Shown: positions 37,876-46,064 of the stretch, one piece after another | Layout of the letters: every line of letters starts with the position of its first letter | Numbering within the stretch: position 1 is the first letter of the stretch | DNA from: Maribacter orientalis | Lineage (GTDB): Bacteria; Bacteroidota; Bacteroidia; Flavobacteriales; Flavobacteriaceae | Assembly: GCF_900109345.1 (NCBI RefSeq) | Contig: NZ_FNZN01000013.1 | Location: 1-64,000, forward strand | Direction of reading: 5' to 3' | Length of the DNA: 64,000 bases | Position numbers and translations under genes: made by a program | The notes under the pieces: generated by a model | Seen by the model: only the letters and a program-made list of their open reading frames with translations | What the model was told of the DNA's origin: nothing | Database searches by the model: none

Positions 37876-39153
37876 TTAGACTTTTATATTCATTAAAGAT
37901 GCACCTACAGCACAATCTAAGCATTTGTCTTTAACACAGTATTTATCATATAATTGAATATATGATTGTGACTCTTTCGCGTCTTTAATCGAGACATGCA
38001 ATTTTCTGAAATTATCGACTATACTATTATCTTCCTTTTTAATGGACATCATCATTTTAAACAACGACTCATTATTTTCTTTCCCTTGATACCTTTGATA
38101 ACAGAACTTTAATGGAATAATGGTATTGATCATTAGCAAATCTAAAAATGAATTTGAAATTTTCTTAACACTCTTTTTCGATGTTTTCCCAAAGTTATAG
38201 TGAGTCTCCCAAAACTCACTGGTTCCTAAATTGAATATTTTAGAAATGTTTGGCTCATCTTTTTCAATTATTAAATGAAAAAGATTATTGTTCGTAGAAT
38301 AAATAGCGCTCAATTGTGCCAACCTTATCGTAGGAAAATTAGATGGTCTGAGTCTAAAAAATTCTGGTGTTTTATAAGGCTGGTTTAGTTGATATTTATG
38401 TTTTAAATAAGAATACTCCTTTTTCAGTAATTGATAATACGAATCAATCACTTGGTCATCATCTAATAATCTTGCTTGCCCCAATAACAAACTCTCTAGT
38501 TCTAAAGGTTTTTGATGAAGCTTTCTAATTATTGAAAAATCAATAGTTTTCCCCAATTCTATAAATACGTCCTTATTAATTTTTGATCCAAAGGTTTTCA
38601 ATAGCATTAAGAACAAAACCTGCTCCCAATCATTGTTAGTAGACTCAAGTAAATGATTTATGAACACAGATTTTTCCTCTAATCGTTCTACAAATAGTCG
38701 GTCTAACCAATTATTTCTCAAAAAATCATCTACATCAATAAATTCCTTTTCGCAATTAATAAATTTATAATTTCTTAAATCAAAAAGTGATTGATACGTT
38801 TCTAAAAGCTCTAAAGAAATATATTGTTTTAATGATAGTGTTGGTATTTGTGTTCCATCTTTTCTAAACACCGAAACATCATCATCCCAAACTACATGTA
38901 GTACAACATTGTCATATTTACTATCTTCTTGATGATTATGGGCATACCAATCTGAAGATTTTACATGAATCTCTATGTTACCTGCCCATAATTGGCCATT
39001 CAATTCAACCTTAGCATTAAAAAAATCTGGACCACTTAAATGATTGTGAACACCAGTCGATTCTACAATAATACTTTCCCCTGAATTGGTTTCAAGTTTG
39101 TTAATAGGGTACTTTCTGTACATCCACACAAAATGAAGTAAATCTTCCCTCAT
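37876..39153 (-). CDS. DUF2851 family protein
   Basis: This is a 425-residue protein of unknown function, widespread in Bacteroidota. Recognised by its start (MREDLLHFVWMYRKYPINKL) and the conserved SGPDFFNAKVELNGQLWAGNIEIHVKSSDW region (in pieces), which has a nuclease-like look (G-P-D-F, E-I-H-V-K). The C-terminus carries a cluster of cysteines (DKYCVKDKCLDCAVG) that could bind metal. It lies in a minus-strand run with the PspC gene and channel. Confidence 0.85.
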   Translation of the reverse strand: MREDLLHFVWMYRKYPINKLETNSGESIIVESTGVHNHLSGPDFFNAKVELNGQLWAGNIEIHVKSSDWYAHNHQEDSKYDNVVLHVVWDDDVSVFRKDGTQIPTLSLKQYISLELLETYQSLFDLRNYKFINCEKEFIDVDDFLRNNWLDRLFVERLEEKSVFINHLLESTNNDWEQVLFLMLLKTFGSKINKDVFIELGKTIDFSIIRKLHQKPLELESLLLGQARLLDDDQVIDSYYQLLKKEYSYLKHKYQLNQPYKTPEFFRLRPSNFPTIRLAQLSAIYSTNNNLFHLIIEKDEPNISKIFNLGTSEFWETHYNFGKTSKKSVKKISNSFLDLLMINTIIPLKFCYQRYQGKENNESLFKMMMSIKKEDNSIVDNFRKLHVSIKDAKESQSYIQLYDKYCVKDKCLDCAVGASLMNIKV

Positions 39154-39164
39154 TCTATAAAAGT

Positions 39165-39187
39165 AAAAAACCCGCTATAAAGCGGGT
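39165..39187 (-). terminator. Terminator after the rhodanese gene
   Basis: ACCCGCT at 39170-39176 pairs with AGCGGGT at 39181-39187 around ATAA. The plus A-run 39165-39170 gives the U-tract on the minus RNA. It lies 23 bases past the rhodanese stop and before DUF2851. Confidence 0.82.
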
Positions 39188-39209
39188 GTATTTTTTAGAG
39201 AAATAAATA

Positions 39210-39518
39210 TTAAGCGGTCTCTCCTTCCCAATTCATAAAACCACCTTGCAGGTTATATGAATTCTCAAAACCTATACTCTTCATAATTGCACAAGCTTGA
39301 CCACTTCTATTACCAGATCTACAATAAACGTAGTAATTTTTGGATTTGTCTAACTTTTCTAATTCCTCAATAAATTCTTGACCCTTATATATGTCTATAT
39401 TAATAGAATTAGGAATTATTCCCTCTTCCAGTTCCTCTTCTGTTCTAACATCAAGTATAACAGCATTAGAATCTTTTTCTAGCTGCTCTTCCCAATCTTT
39501 TTGCGATAAATCTGCCAT
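39210..39518 (-). CDS. Rhodanese-like domain protein
   Basis: This 102-residue single-domain sulfurtransferase has the active loop YCRSGNRSG with nucleophile Cys66 and the conserved ILDVRTEEE and GGFMNWEG. Family members carry persulfide sulfur for tRNA or cofactor thiolation or detoxification. It is cytosolic, with no signal peptide. The physiological acceptor cannot be told from context. Confidence 0.92.
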   Translation of the reverse strand: MADLSQKDWEEQLEKDSNAVILDVRTEEELEEGIIPNSINIDIYKGQEFIEELEKLDKSKNYYVYCRSGNRSGQACAIMKSIGFENSYNLQGGFMNWEGETA

Positions 39519-39627
39519 AGTATAAAAATTATGTTGTAAAAATAATCGATTTTTATTTAACAGGAACCGCTGTAAAATTTTAACAAAAAATTAAATACCT
39601 AAAACTAAAAAATCAAAAAAATAAATA

Positions 39628-39646
39628 TACATTTGTATATACAAAT
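39628..39646 (+). promoter_or_regulatory. Promoter -7 box overlapped by a 16-bp palindrome
   Basis: TACATTTG at 39628-39635 fits TAnnTTTG. ATTTGTATATACAAAT at 39631-39646 is a perfect palindrome covering its 3' half, five bases before the first in-frame ATG of the MarR gene. The layout is that of an autorepressed MarR operator. No -33 TTG is seen. Confidence 0.7.
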
Positions 39647-39651
39647 ATTGT

Positions 39652-40104
39652 ATGTACATGAATGTTGAAAACGTTATTAAAACCAATATTAAAATACCGC
39701 TTCACAAGCGTACCATAATTCATTTGTCTTTAATCATGAACAAAATTGACGAACAAGTCTCTACATGTCTAAAACCATTTGAAATATCTATTCAACAATA
39801 TAACGTACTTAGTATTTTAAGAGGCCAAAAAGGCAACCCTGCTAATCTTTCAACTATAAATGAGCGTATGGTTTCTAAAATGAGTAATACCACTAGGCTA
39901 GTGGACAAGCTTATACTAAAAGGTTATGTTAACCGTACTGTATGTAAACAAAACAGAAGAAAAGTAGAAATTCGTATAACAGAGTCAGGATTAAATATTC
40001 TAAAAGACCTAGATGGAATACTTTTTGAAACAGAAAAGAAAATTCTTGGAAATTTTAATGAAACTGAATTACACAAATTAAATATCCTATTAAATAAATT
40101 TTAA
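39652..40104 (+). CDS. MarR family transcriptional regulator
   Basis: The protein has 150 residues from the first ATG, or 148 from the ATG two codons on, which I find equally likely. It has a winged-helix fold with LSTINERMVSKMSNTTRLVDKLILKGYV as recognition helix and NRRKVEIRITESGLNIL as wing. MarR proteins dimerise and bind palindromes, releasing them on ligand or oxidant. Cysteines at the EQVSTCLKPF and VCKQNR positions could sense thiol stress. It is first in an operon with a nitroreductase and a YceI protein and is probably controlled by the palindrome over its promoter. Confidence 0.9.
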   Translation: MYMNVENVIKTNIKIPLHKRTIIHLSLIMNKIDEQVSTCLKPFEISIQQYNVLSILRGQKGNPANLSTINERMVSKMSNTTRLVDKLILKGYVNRTVCKQNRRKVEIRITESGLNILKDLDGILFETEKKILGNFNETELHKLNILLNKF

Positions 40105-40116
40105 GTAAAAAGATAA

Positions 40117-40749
40117 ATGAAAAAAGTTCTAGACAAATTAAATTGGCGTTACGCCACAAAAGTGTTTAATCCTTCTAAAAATGTAAGTAAAGAAGATTTG
40201 AATATTCTATTAGAAGCAGCAAGATTGAGCGCATCATCATACGGTTTGCAACCCTACCATTTCTTCGTTATAGAAGATAATGAAGTAAGATCTAAACTAC
40301 GAAAGGCTTCTTGGAATCAATCTCAAATAACCGATGCTTCATACCTGTTGGTTCTTGCCAATAAACCAACTTTTGATGACAGTTTAGTAGACAATTATAT
40401 TGATAATATAATTGAAACACGTGGTGTTTCAAAAAAGGACCTTGAAGGTTACTCACAAATGATGAAGAGCACACTTTTAGGTCTACCAGATGCTCAAAAA
40501 AATTCTTGGACTTCTGATCAGACATATATTGCACTTGGGAACCTTATGACCATTGCTGCCGAAATGGAAATTGATACTTGCCCAATGGAAGGTTTCGACA
40601 AAGCACAATACAATGAAATACTAGGTCTTAATGATAAAAACCTTAGTGCTTCTGTTGTTTTAGCGGTAGGTTATAGAGCAGATGATGACGAAACTCAAAA
40701 TTACCCAAAGGTTAGATATTCTAAAGAACAAATTATTACACACATATAA
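40117..40749 (+). CDS. NAD(P)H-dependent nitroreductase family oxidoreductase
   Basis: This 210-residue FMN flavoprotein of the NfsB/YodC-like group has NWRYATKVFNPSKNV at the start, LSASSYGLQPYHFFVI for FMN binding and QTYIALGNLMTIAAEMEIDTCPMEGFD near the C-terminus. Members reduce nitro compounds or quinones with NAD(P)H. It starts 12 bases after the MarR gene, and co-regulation by it is likely. The in vivo substrate is unknown. Confidence 0.92.
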   Translation: MKKVLDKLNWRYATKVFNPSKNVSKEDLNILLEAARLSASSYGLQPYHFFVIEDNEVRSKLRKASWNQSQITDASYLLVLANKPTFDDSLVDNYIDNIIETRGVSKKDLEGYSQMMKSTLLGLPDAQKNSWTSDQTYIALGNLMTIAAEMEIDTCPMEGFDKAQYNEILGLNDKNLSASVVLAVGYRADDDETQNYPKVRYSKEQIITHI

Positions 40750-40779
40750 ATAATCACATTAACAATTAAAATTAAAAAC

Positions 40780-41361
40780 ATGAAAAAAACAATATTAAGT
40801 ATCGCATTAGTTGCAGTTTTCGGTTTAACAGCATCTGCCTCTGCGCCTAATGAAGATGAAAAGAAACCAGTAAAAGTTAGTGAAAGTACCGTTACTTGGA
40901 AAGGATATAAAGTTACTGGGGAGCATAATGGTTCAATAAATTTGAAATCTGGTTTTTTAGAAATGAAAGGCAAGAAATTAATAGGTGGCGAATTCGTTGT
41001 AGATATGACATCTCTTACATGTAACGATTTAGAAGCCGGTCAAGGAAAAGAAAAATTAGAAGGTCATTTGAAATCTGCAGATTTCTTCGGTGTAGATGCT
41101 AATCCTAACTCTAAATTAGTTTTTACTTCAGTAAAAGCGATGAATGAAAATTCATACACAGCAACTGGAGATTTAACTATAAAAGGAATTACAAAGCCTG
41201 TAACTGTTGTAGTTTCTATGTTTGAAAATAAAGCAACAGCTACTATTAAAGTTGATAGAACTAAATATGATATTAAATATGGTTCTGGAAGCTTCTTCGA
41301 TGACTTAGGAGACAAAGCTATTTATGATGAGTTCGATTTAGTTGTAGATCTAGCGCTATAA
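40780..41361 (+). CDS. YceI family periplasmic protein
   Basis: This 193-residue exported lipocalin-like protein has signal peptide MKKTILSIALVAVFGLTASASA, then a YceI barrel (STVTWKGYKVTGEHNGSINL; DLTIKGITKPVTVVV). The family binds isoprenoid-like or amphiphilic ligands in the periplasm. It is the third gene of the MarR unit, 30 bases after the nitroreductase, and is followed by a strong terminator. A redox or quinone-stress role is suggested by the setting. Confidence 0.92.
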   Translation: MKKTILSIALVAVFGLTASASAPNEDEKKPVKVSESTVTWKGYKVTGEHNGSINLKSGFLEMKGKKLIGGEFVVDMTSLTCNDLEAGQGKEKLEGHLKSADFFGVDANPNSKLVFTSVKAMNENSYTATGDLTIKGITKPVTVVVSMFENKATATIKVDRTKYDIKYGSGSFFDDLGDKAIYDEFDLVVDLAL

Positions 41362-41406
41362 TTATTATTATTTTAGGTATTACCTAAGTCAAATTCAAAC
41401 AATTTT

Positions 41407-41443
41407 AAATCCCTTTGATAAATTTCAAAGGGATTTTTATTTT
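41407..41443 (+). terminator. Terminator of the MarR-nitroreductase-YceI operon
   Basis: AAATCCCTTTGA at 41407-41418 pairs perfectly with TCAAAGGGATTT at 41425-41436, followed by TTTATTTTT-like sequence. It ends about 15 bases before the trp promoter. Confidence 0.9.
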
Positions 41444-41456
41444 TGAAGAAGGAAAG

Positions 41457-41487
41457 TTTGATAGTTTAAAATTCCTTTATATATTTG
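41457..41487 (+). promoter_or_regulatory. trpE: Promoter of the trp operon
   Basis: TTTG at 41457-41460 and TATATTTG at 41480-41487 are separated by 19 bases, matching the Bacteroidota -33/-7 consensus. RNA would begin about 41492, only a few bases before the leader-peptide ATG at 41495. Confidence 0.8.
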
Positions 41488-41494
41488 AACTTCA

Positions 41495-41551
41495 ATGAAA
41501 AATTTAATTGCAAATACTTGGTGGTGGAATAACTTACGAATAACAACGTGA
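41495..41551 (+). CDS. trpL: trp operon leader peptide
   Basis: An 18-codon ORF, MKNLIANTWWWNNLRITT, ends in TGA at 41549-41551. Three consecutive Trp codons occupy 41519-41527. Trp is the rarest amino acid, so a WWW run in a tiny ORF between a trp promoter and trpE is strong evidence of a leader peptide for attenuation. Its stop codon lies in the left arm of the predicted antiterminator, so a ribosome that finishes the peptide would mask that arm, while one stalled at the Trp codons would leave it free. Confidence 0.92.
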   Translation: MKNLIANTWWWNNLRITT

Positions 41552-41610
41552 GCAAAGCATCATTGTAGTAAAACTATATAAAGGCTTGTCATCACGACAA
41601 GCCTTCCTTA
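41546..41610 (+). promoter_or_regulatory. trp attenuator: antiterminator and terminator
   Basis: The terminator is AAGGCTTGTC (41581-41590), loop ATCAC, GACAAGCCTT (41596-41605), then CCTTATTTTA, a modest U-tract. The alternative pairing is C47-G96, G48-C95, T49-A94, G50-C93, A51-T92, G52-C90, C53-G88, A54-T87, A55-T86, G57-C85 and C58-G84 (last two digits of 415xx), 11 pairs with small bulges. It uses up the left arm of the terminator, so the two structures exclude each other. Confidence 0.85.
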
Positions 41611-41626
41611 TTTTATAAAAGTACCT

Positions 41627-43024
41627 ATGGCCTATCAATTTAAAACATATCATAAAAAAATTCTTTCCGACACGTTAACCCCGGTAAGTATTTATTTAAA
41701 AATCAGGGACCGTTTTCCAAATAGTATTTTATTGGAGAGTAGTGACTATCACGCAAATGATAATAGCTTTTCCTATATCTGCTGCAACCCTATAGCTTCT
41801 ATAAAAATTGAGAACGAAACCGTTACCGAAACGTATCCTGATGGTACAATAGAAGAATTGAAAATTGATGAAAAAACTAATATTGTTGAAATTATTGATG
41901 CATTTAGCAAGACTTTCAAAGCGGATGACAATGATTTTAAATTCATTAACAACGGTCTTTTTGGATATATGGCTTATGATGCCGTTCGATATTTCGAGGA
42001 TGTCAATTTAACCGCAAAGGAAGATTCTATTCAGATACCGGATATCTACTACGCCGTGTATCAAAATATTATTGCAATCAATCACTTTAAAAATGAAGCC
42101 TATCTATTTGCTCATTGTTACGAGGTAGACAATAATATTCCAGAATTAGAGCAGCTTCTGAACATTCGAAATTTTGCCACCTACAATTTCAAGATAGATG
42201 GCGAAAGAGAATCCAATTTAGAAGACGAAGAATTTAGAGAACAAGTTACGTTGGCAAAAAAACATTGCCAACGTGGCGATGTTTTTCAATTGGTCTTAAG
42301 TCGTAGATTCTCGCAAGGTTTCAAAGGTGATGAATTCAATGTATACAGAGCTTTACGCTCGGTGAACCCTTCACCATACTTATTCTATTTCGATTATGGC
42401 GATTTTAAAATCTTCGGAAGTTCTCCCGAGGCTCAATTAATTGTAAGTGATGGTAAGGCTGAAATACATCCAATTGCAGGTACTTTTAAAAGAACCGGAA
42501 ATGACGAGCAAGATGCTGAACTAGCTAAAGAATTAAAAGCTGACGACAAAGAAAACAGTGAACATGTAATGTTAGTCGATTTGGCTCGTAACGATTTAAG
42601 TCGAAATGGCAACGTTGTTCAAGTCGAGAATTATAGAGAGGTTCAATTTTTCTCACATGTAATACATTTAGTTTCTAAGGTTACTGGAATGAAAAAAAAT
42701 GATATTTCTACCATGAAAGTAGTGGCAGACACCTTTCCGGCTGGCACATTAAGTGGTGCGCCAAAGCACATGGCAATGCAACTTATTGAAAAATACGAAA
42801 AAACAAGTCGCGGATATTATGGTGGTGCAATCGGGTTTATGGACTTTAACGGCAACTTCAACCATGCTATCATGATTAGAACTTTTCTCAGTAAAAACCA
42901 TGAACTTCATTATCAGGCAGGGGCAGGTATTGTGGCAGCTTCTAACTCAGAAAACGAGCTACAAGAAACCTATAACAAATTAGGCGCTTTAACCAAAGCA
43001 CTAGAAATAGCGGAGGAAATTTAA
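41627..43024 (+). CDS. trpE: Anthranilate synthase component I
   Basis: This 465-residue chorismate-using enzyme makes anthranilate with ammonia from TrpG. The tryptophan feedback site motif LLES is at 35-38. The catalytic half has LSRRFSQGFKGDEFNVYRAL, FGSSPEAQLIV, HPIAGTFKRTGNDEQDAELA, DLARNDLSRNG, AGTLSGAPKHMAM and RGYYGGAIGFM, all typical. It is the first structural gene of trpEGDCFBA, expressed behind the attenuator, so the pathway has both feedback and attenuation control. Confidence 0.97.
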   Translation: MAYQFKTYHKKILSDTLTPVSIYLKIRDRFPNSILLESSDYHANDNSFSYICCNPIASIKIENETVTETYPDGTIEELKIDEKTNIVEIIDAFSKTFKADDNDFKFINNGLFGYMAYDAVRYFEDVNLTAKEDSIQIPDIYYAVYQNIIAINHFKNEAYLFAHCYEVDNNIPELEQLLNIRNFATYNFKIDGERESNLEDEEFREQVTLAKKHCQRGDVFQLVLSRRFSQGFKGDEFNVYRALRSVNPSPYLFYFDYGDFKIFGSSPEAQLIVSDGKAEIHPIAGTFKRTGNDEQDAELAKELKADDKENSEHVMLVDLARNDLSRNGNVVQVENYREVQFFSHVIHLVSKVTGMKKNDISTMKVVADTFPAGTLSGAPKHMAMQLIEKYEKTSRGYYGGAIGFMDFNGNFNHAIMIRTFLSKNHELHYQAGAGIVAASNSENELQETYNKLGALTKALEIAEEI

Positions 43025-43025
43025 A

Positions 43026-43589
43026 ATGAAGAAAATACTAGTTATTGATAATTACGACAGTTTTACGTACAACCTTGTTCATTATTTAGAAGAGTTAGAT
43101 TGTGAAGTCGTGGTAAAACGAAATGACCAACTAACATTAGAGGAGGTTGATGCTTTTGAAAAAATAGTGCTTTCTCCTGGTCCTGGCATTCCTGATGAAG
43201 CTGGTCTATTAAAGCAAATCATTTCAACATATGCGCCCACAAAAAGTATATTCGGCGTTTGCTTAGGCCAACAGGCGATTGCCGAAGTATTTGGTGGTTC
43301 ACTAATAAATTTAGAAGAAGTTTATCACGGTATTGCAACTAAAATTAAAATCACGGTAAAGGATTCTATTTTTGAAGGGATACCATCTGAAATTGAAGTG
43401 GGTAGATATCATTCATGGGTTGTTAATCCTGAACTTCCTGACGTTCTAGAAGTAACCTCAGTTGATGAAAACGGACAGATTATGTCTTTACGCCATAAAA
43501 CCTATGATGTACGTGCTGTACAGTTTCATCCAGAGTCGGTATTAACGCCACACGGAAAAAAAATGCTAGAGAATTGGGTGAAGAATTAG
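43026..43589 (+). CDS. trpG: Anthranilate synthase component II (glutamine amidotransferase)
   Basis: This 187-residue class I amidotransferase supplies NH3 from glutamine. SPGPGIPDEAG forms the oxyanion region, GVCLGQQAIAEVFGG has nucleophile Cys79, and VQFHPESVLTPHG supplies the His-Glu of the triad. It starts one base after the trpE stop, so translational coupling is likely. Confidence 0.97.
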   Translation: MKKILVIDNYDSFTYNLVHYLEELDCEVVVKRNDQLTLEEVDAFEKIVLSPGPGIPDEAGLLKQIISTYAPTKSIFGVCLGQQAIAEVFGGSLINLEEVYHGIATKIKITVKDSIFEGIPSEIEVGRYHSWVVNPELPDVLEVTSVDENGQIMSLRHKTYDVRAVQFHPESVLTPHGKKMLENWVKN

Positions 43590-43623
43590 TATACAGCTCT
43601 ACGAATTTATTATTATCAAGAAA

Positions 43624-44619
43624 ATGAAAGAAACACTTAATAAACTTATAAATCACGAAATACTTTCTAAAGAAGACGCAAAACGTATTTTGGTCAACAT
43701 TGCGAAAGGTGATTATAATACCAGTCAAATAGCTGCCTTTTTAACGGTGTACATGATGCGCAGTATTACCATCGAAGAATTAGAGGGGTTTAGAGATGCT
43801 TTATTAGATTTATGTTTGGCCATAGATTTATCTGCCTATAACCCAATCGATTTATGCGGTACTGGTGGTGATGGTAAAGACACATTCAACATATCAACCT
43901 TGGCTTCTTTTGTAACGGCAGGTGCCGGTGTAAAAGTAACCAAACATGGTAATTATGGAGTTTCATCGAAGTGTGGTAGTAGTAATGTCATGGAGTTTCT
44001 TGGCATCAAATTTAGTAATGAAACCGATTTCCTAGAAAAATGTATCGATGAGGCAGGTATATGTGTATTGCATGCACCATTATTTCATCCAGCAATGAAA
44101 AACGTGGCACCTATTCGAAAAGACTTAGGGGTGAAGACTTTCTTTAATATGTTGGGTCCTATGGTGAATCCGGCATTTCCTCAAAATCAAATGGTAGGTG
44201 TATTTAATTTAGAATTGGCTCGTATGTACGGATATCTTTATCAGAAGACCGATAAAAACTTCACCGTTTTACATGCATTAGATGGATACGACGAAATCTC
44301 ATTGACCGGAAATACTAAAACCATTTCAAATACCACAGAGGGCATGTTAAAACCTTCAGATTTTGGCGTGAATTCTATAAAGCAATCAGATATTGTTGGT
44401 GGTGATTCTATAGAGGATTCTGCTCAAATTTTCTTAAACGTTTTGCAAGGAAAAGGAACAGAGCCACAAAACAACGTAGTTTGTGCTAACGCCGGTATTG
44501 CCATTGCAACAGTAGAAGGCTTGACTCCAATTCAAGGTTTTGAAAGAGCCAAAGAATCTTTGTTAAACGGAAAAGGTTTGGCAGCATTGAAAAAAATACA
44601 AGAATTAAGCAGGAAATAA
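43624..44619 (+). CDS. trpD: Anthranilate phosphoribosyltransferase
   Basis: The 331-residue enzyme joins anthranilate to PRPP. The PRPP-binding CGTGGDGKDTFNIST (78-92) and the KHGNYGVSSKCGSSNVMEFLG stretch (in pieces) are complete, as is the anthranilate-site VAPIRKDLGVKTFFNMLGPM. It follows trpG by 34 bases. Confidence 0.97.
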   Translation: MKETLNKLINHEILSKEDAKRILVNIAKGDYNTSQIAAFLTVYMMRSITIEELEGFRDALLDLCLAIDLSAYNPIDLCGTGGDGKDTFNISTLASFVTAGAGVKVTKHGNYGVSSKCGSSNVMEFLGIKFSNETDFLEKCIDEAGICVLHAPLFHPAMKNVAPIRKDLGVKTFFNMLGPMVNPAFPQNQMVGVFNLELARMYGYLYQKTDKNFTVLHALDGYDEISLTGNTKTISNTTEGMLKPSDFGVNSIKQSDIVGGDSIEDSAQIFLNVLQGKGTEPQNNVVCANAGIAIATVEGLTPIQGFERAKESLLNGKGLAALKKIQELSRK

Positions 44620-44620
44620 A

Positions 44621-45433
44621 ATGGCTAAGTTCGTAATGAACATATCAAACATGGATATACTTTCAAAAATAGTAGCAGACAAACGTAAGGAGGTCGAATT
44701 AAAAAAATCGATAATCCCTGTATCACAATATGAGGCATCGGCTTTGTTTGAAAGAAAAACCAACTCCTTGTCAAATGCATTGAGGCAAAATGATATGGGT
44801 ATAATTTCTGAATTTAAACGAATGTCCCCATCCAAAGCGAGTATTAACCAAAATGCAAATGTTGGCCAGGTAGCAAAGGGGTATGAAAAAGCCGGTGTTT
44901 GTGGAATGAGCATACTTACAGATATCAAATATTTTGGTGGTTCTATTGAAGATTTAATTTTAGCGAGGGCGTCGGTTCAACTACCATTACTTCGTAAAGA
45001 ATTTATTATCAATGAGTATCAAATAATAGAAGCAAAGGCATATGGCGCAGATGTCATCTTATTAATTGCAGCAATTTTAACGAAACAAGAAATCAAAACC
45101 TTTTCTGAGCTTGCCAAAAGTTTAGGGTTAGATGTTCTTTTGGAGGTGCATAATGAAGAAGAATTACATAAATCTATTATGCCAAGTTTAGATATGTTAG
45201 GGGTTAATAATCGTAACCTAAAAACTTTTGAGGTAAGTCTTGATACTAGTAAGTTATTATCTAAATTGATACCTGATGATTTTGTGAAAGTATCAGAAAG
45301 TGGTATTAGTTCTATTGAGGCCATCCAAGAATTAAAAGAATATGGTTACAAAGGATTTCTAATTGGAGAAAATTTCATGAAAACCGATAACCCAGGACAA
45401 AGTGCCATAGACTTTATCCAGAATTTAAAATAG
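44621..45433 (+). CDS. trpC: Indole-3-glycerol phosphate synthase
   Basis: This TIM-barrel enzyme forms indole-3-glycerol phosphate. Up to 270 residues from the ATG one base after trpD; the family usually starts like MDILSKIVADKRKEVE, so the ATG at 44651 (or 44636) may be the true start. Conserved parts are IISEFKRMSPSKASI, GMSILTDIKYFGGS, LLRKEFIINEYQI, LGVNNRNLKTFEV and SESGISS. It is not fused to trpF here. Confidence 0.96.
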   Translation: MAKFVMNISNMDILSKIVADKRKEVELKKSIIPVSQYEASALFERKTNSLSNALRQNDMGIISEFKRMSPSKASINQNANVGQVAKGYEKAGVCGMSILTDIKYFGGSIEDLILARASVQLPLLRKEFIINEYQIIEAKAYGADVILLIAAILTKQEIKTFSELAKSLGLDVLLEVHNEEELHKSIMPSLDMLGVNNRNLKTFEVSLDTSKLLSKLIPDDFVKVSESGISSIEAIQELKEYGYKGFLIGENFMKTDNPGQSAIDFIQNLK

Positions 45434-45437
45434 AATC

Positions 45438-46064
45438 ATGAAGCTAAAAATCTGTGGCATGAAATTAAATACAGCCGAAGTCGCACAATTGCGACCAGAC
45501 TATCTTGGCTTTATTTTTTGGAAACATTCGTCCAGATTCTTTGAAGGTGAAATTCCAGAACTCCCTCATTACATTAATAAAATAGGAGTTTTTGTTGATG
45601 CCGAATTTGATTATATTATCAAGATGGTTAAAAAATATCAATTACAAGGATTGCAGTTACATGGTCATGAAAGTCCAGAATATTGCGCAGAAATTGCATC
45701 AGAATTAAAAAAAACAAATCATAAAGTTGATATCATTAAGGTCTTTTCCATAAAGGAGGAATTTGATTTTGATGTACTAACTACTTATGAGAAAGCATGT
45801 GATTATTATCTTTTTGATACCAAAGGAAAATTACCTGGTGGTAACGGGTATACTTTCGACTGGTCTGTTTTAAAAAATTATCCTTCAACCAAACCTTACT
45901 TTTTAAGTGGAGGTATTGGGTTAAATAACCTTGATAAAATAAACGAATTCATAAAATTACCTGAATCTAAATACTGCTTTGCAATTGATGTGAACAGTAA
46001 ATTTGAAGCAGCACCAGGATTAAAAAAAATTGAAGAATTACAACTATTTAAAAAAGCGCTATGA
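45438..46064 (+). CDS. trpF: Phosphoribosylanthranilate isomerase
   Basis: The 208-residue TIM-barrel isomerase starts [27 protein letters not shown], with the catalytic Cys in [25 protein letters not shown] holds the second catalytic Asp, and [14 protein letters not shown] binds phosphate. It overlaps trpB by four bases (ATGA), so coupling is likely. Confidence 0.96.
   Translation: MKLKICGMKLNTAEVAQLRPDYLGFIFWKHSSRFFEGEIPELPHYINKIGVFVDAEFDYIIKMVKKYQLQGLQLHGHESPEYCAEIASELKKTNHKVDIIKVFSIKEEFDFDVLTTYEKACDYYLFDTKGKLPGGNGYTFDWSVLKNYPSTKPYFLSGGIGLNNLDKINEFIKLPESKYCFAIDVNSKFEAAPGLKKIEELQLFKKAL

Noticed and set aside
37865-37924. Longer N-terminus of the PspC protein
   Set aside because: It would overlap DUF2851, and the family homology begins at MNVFYKLL.
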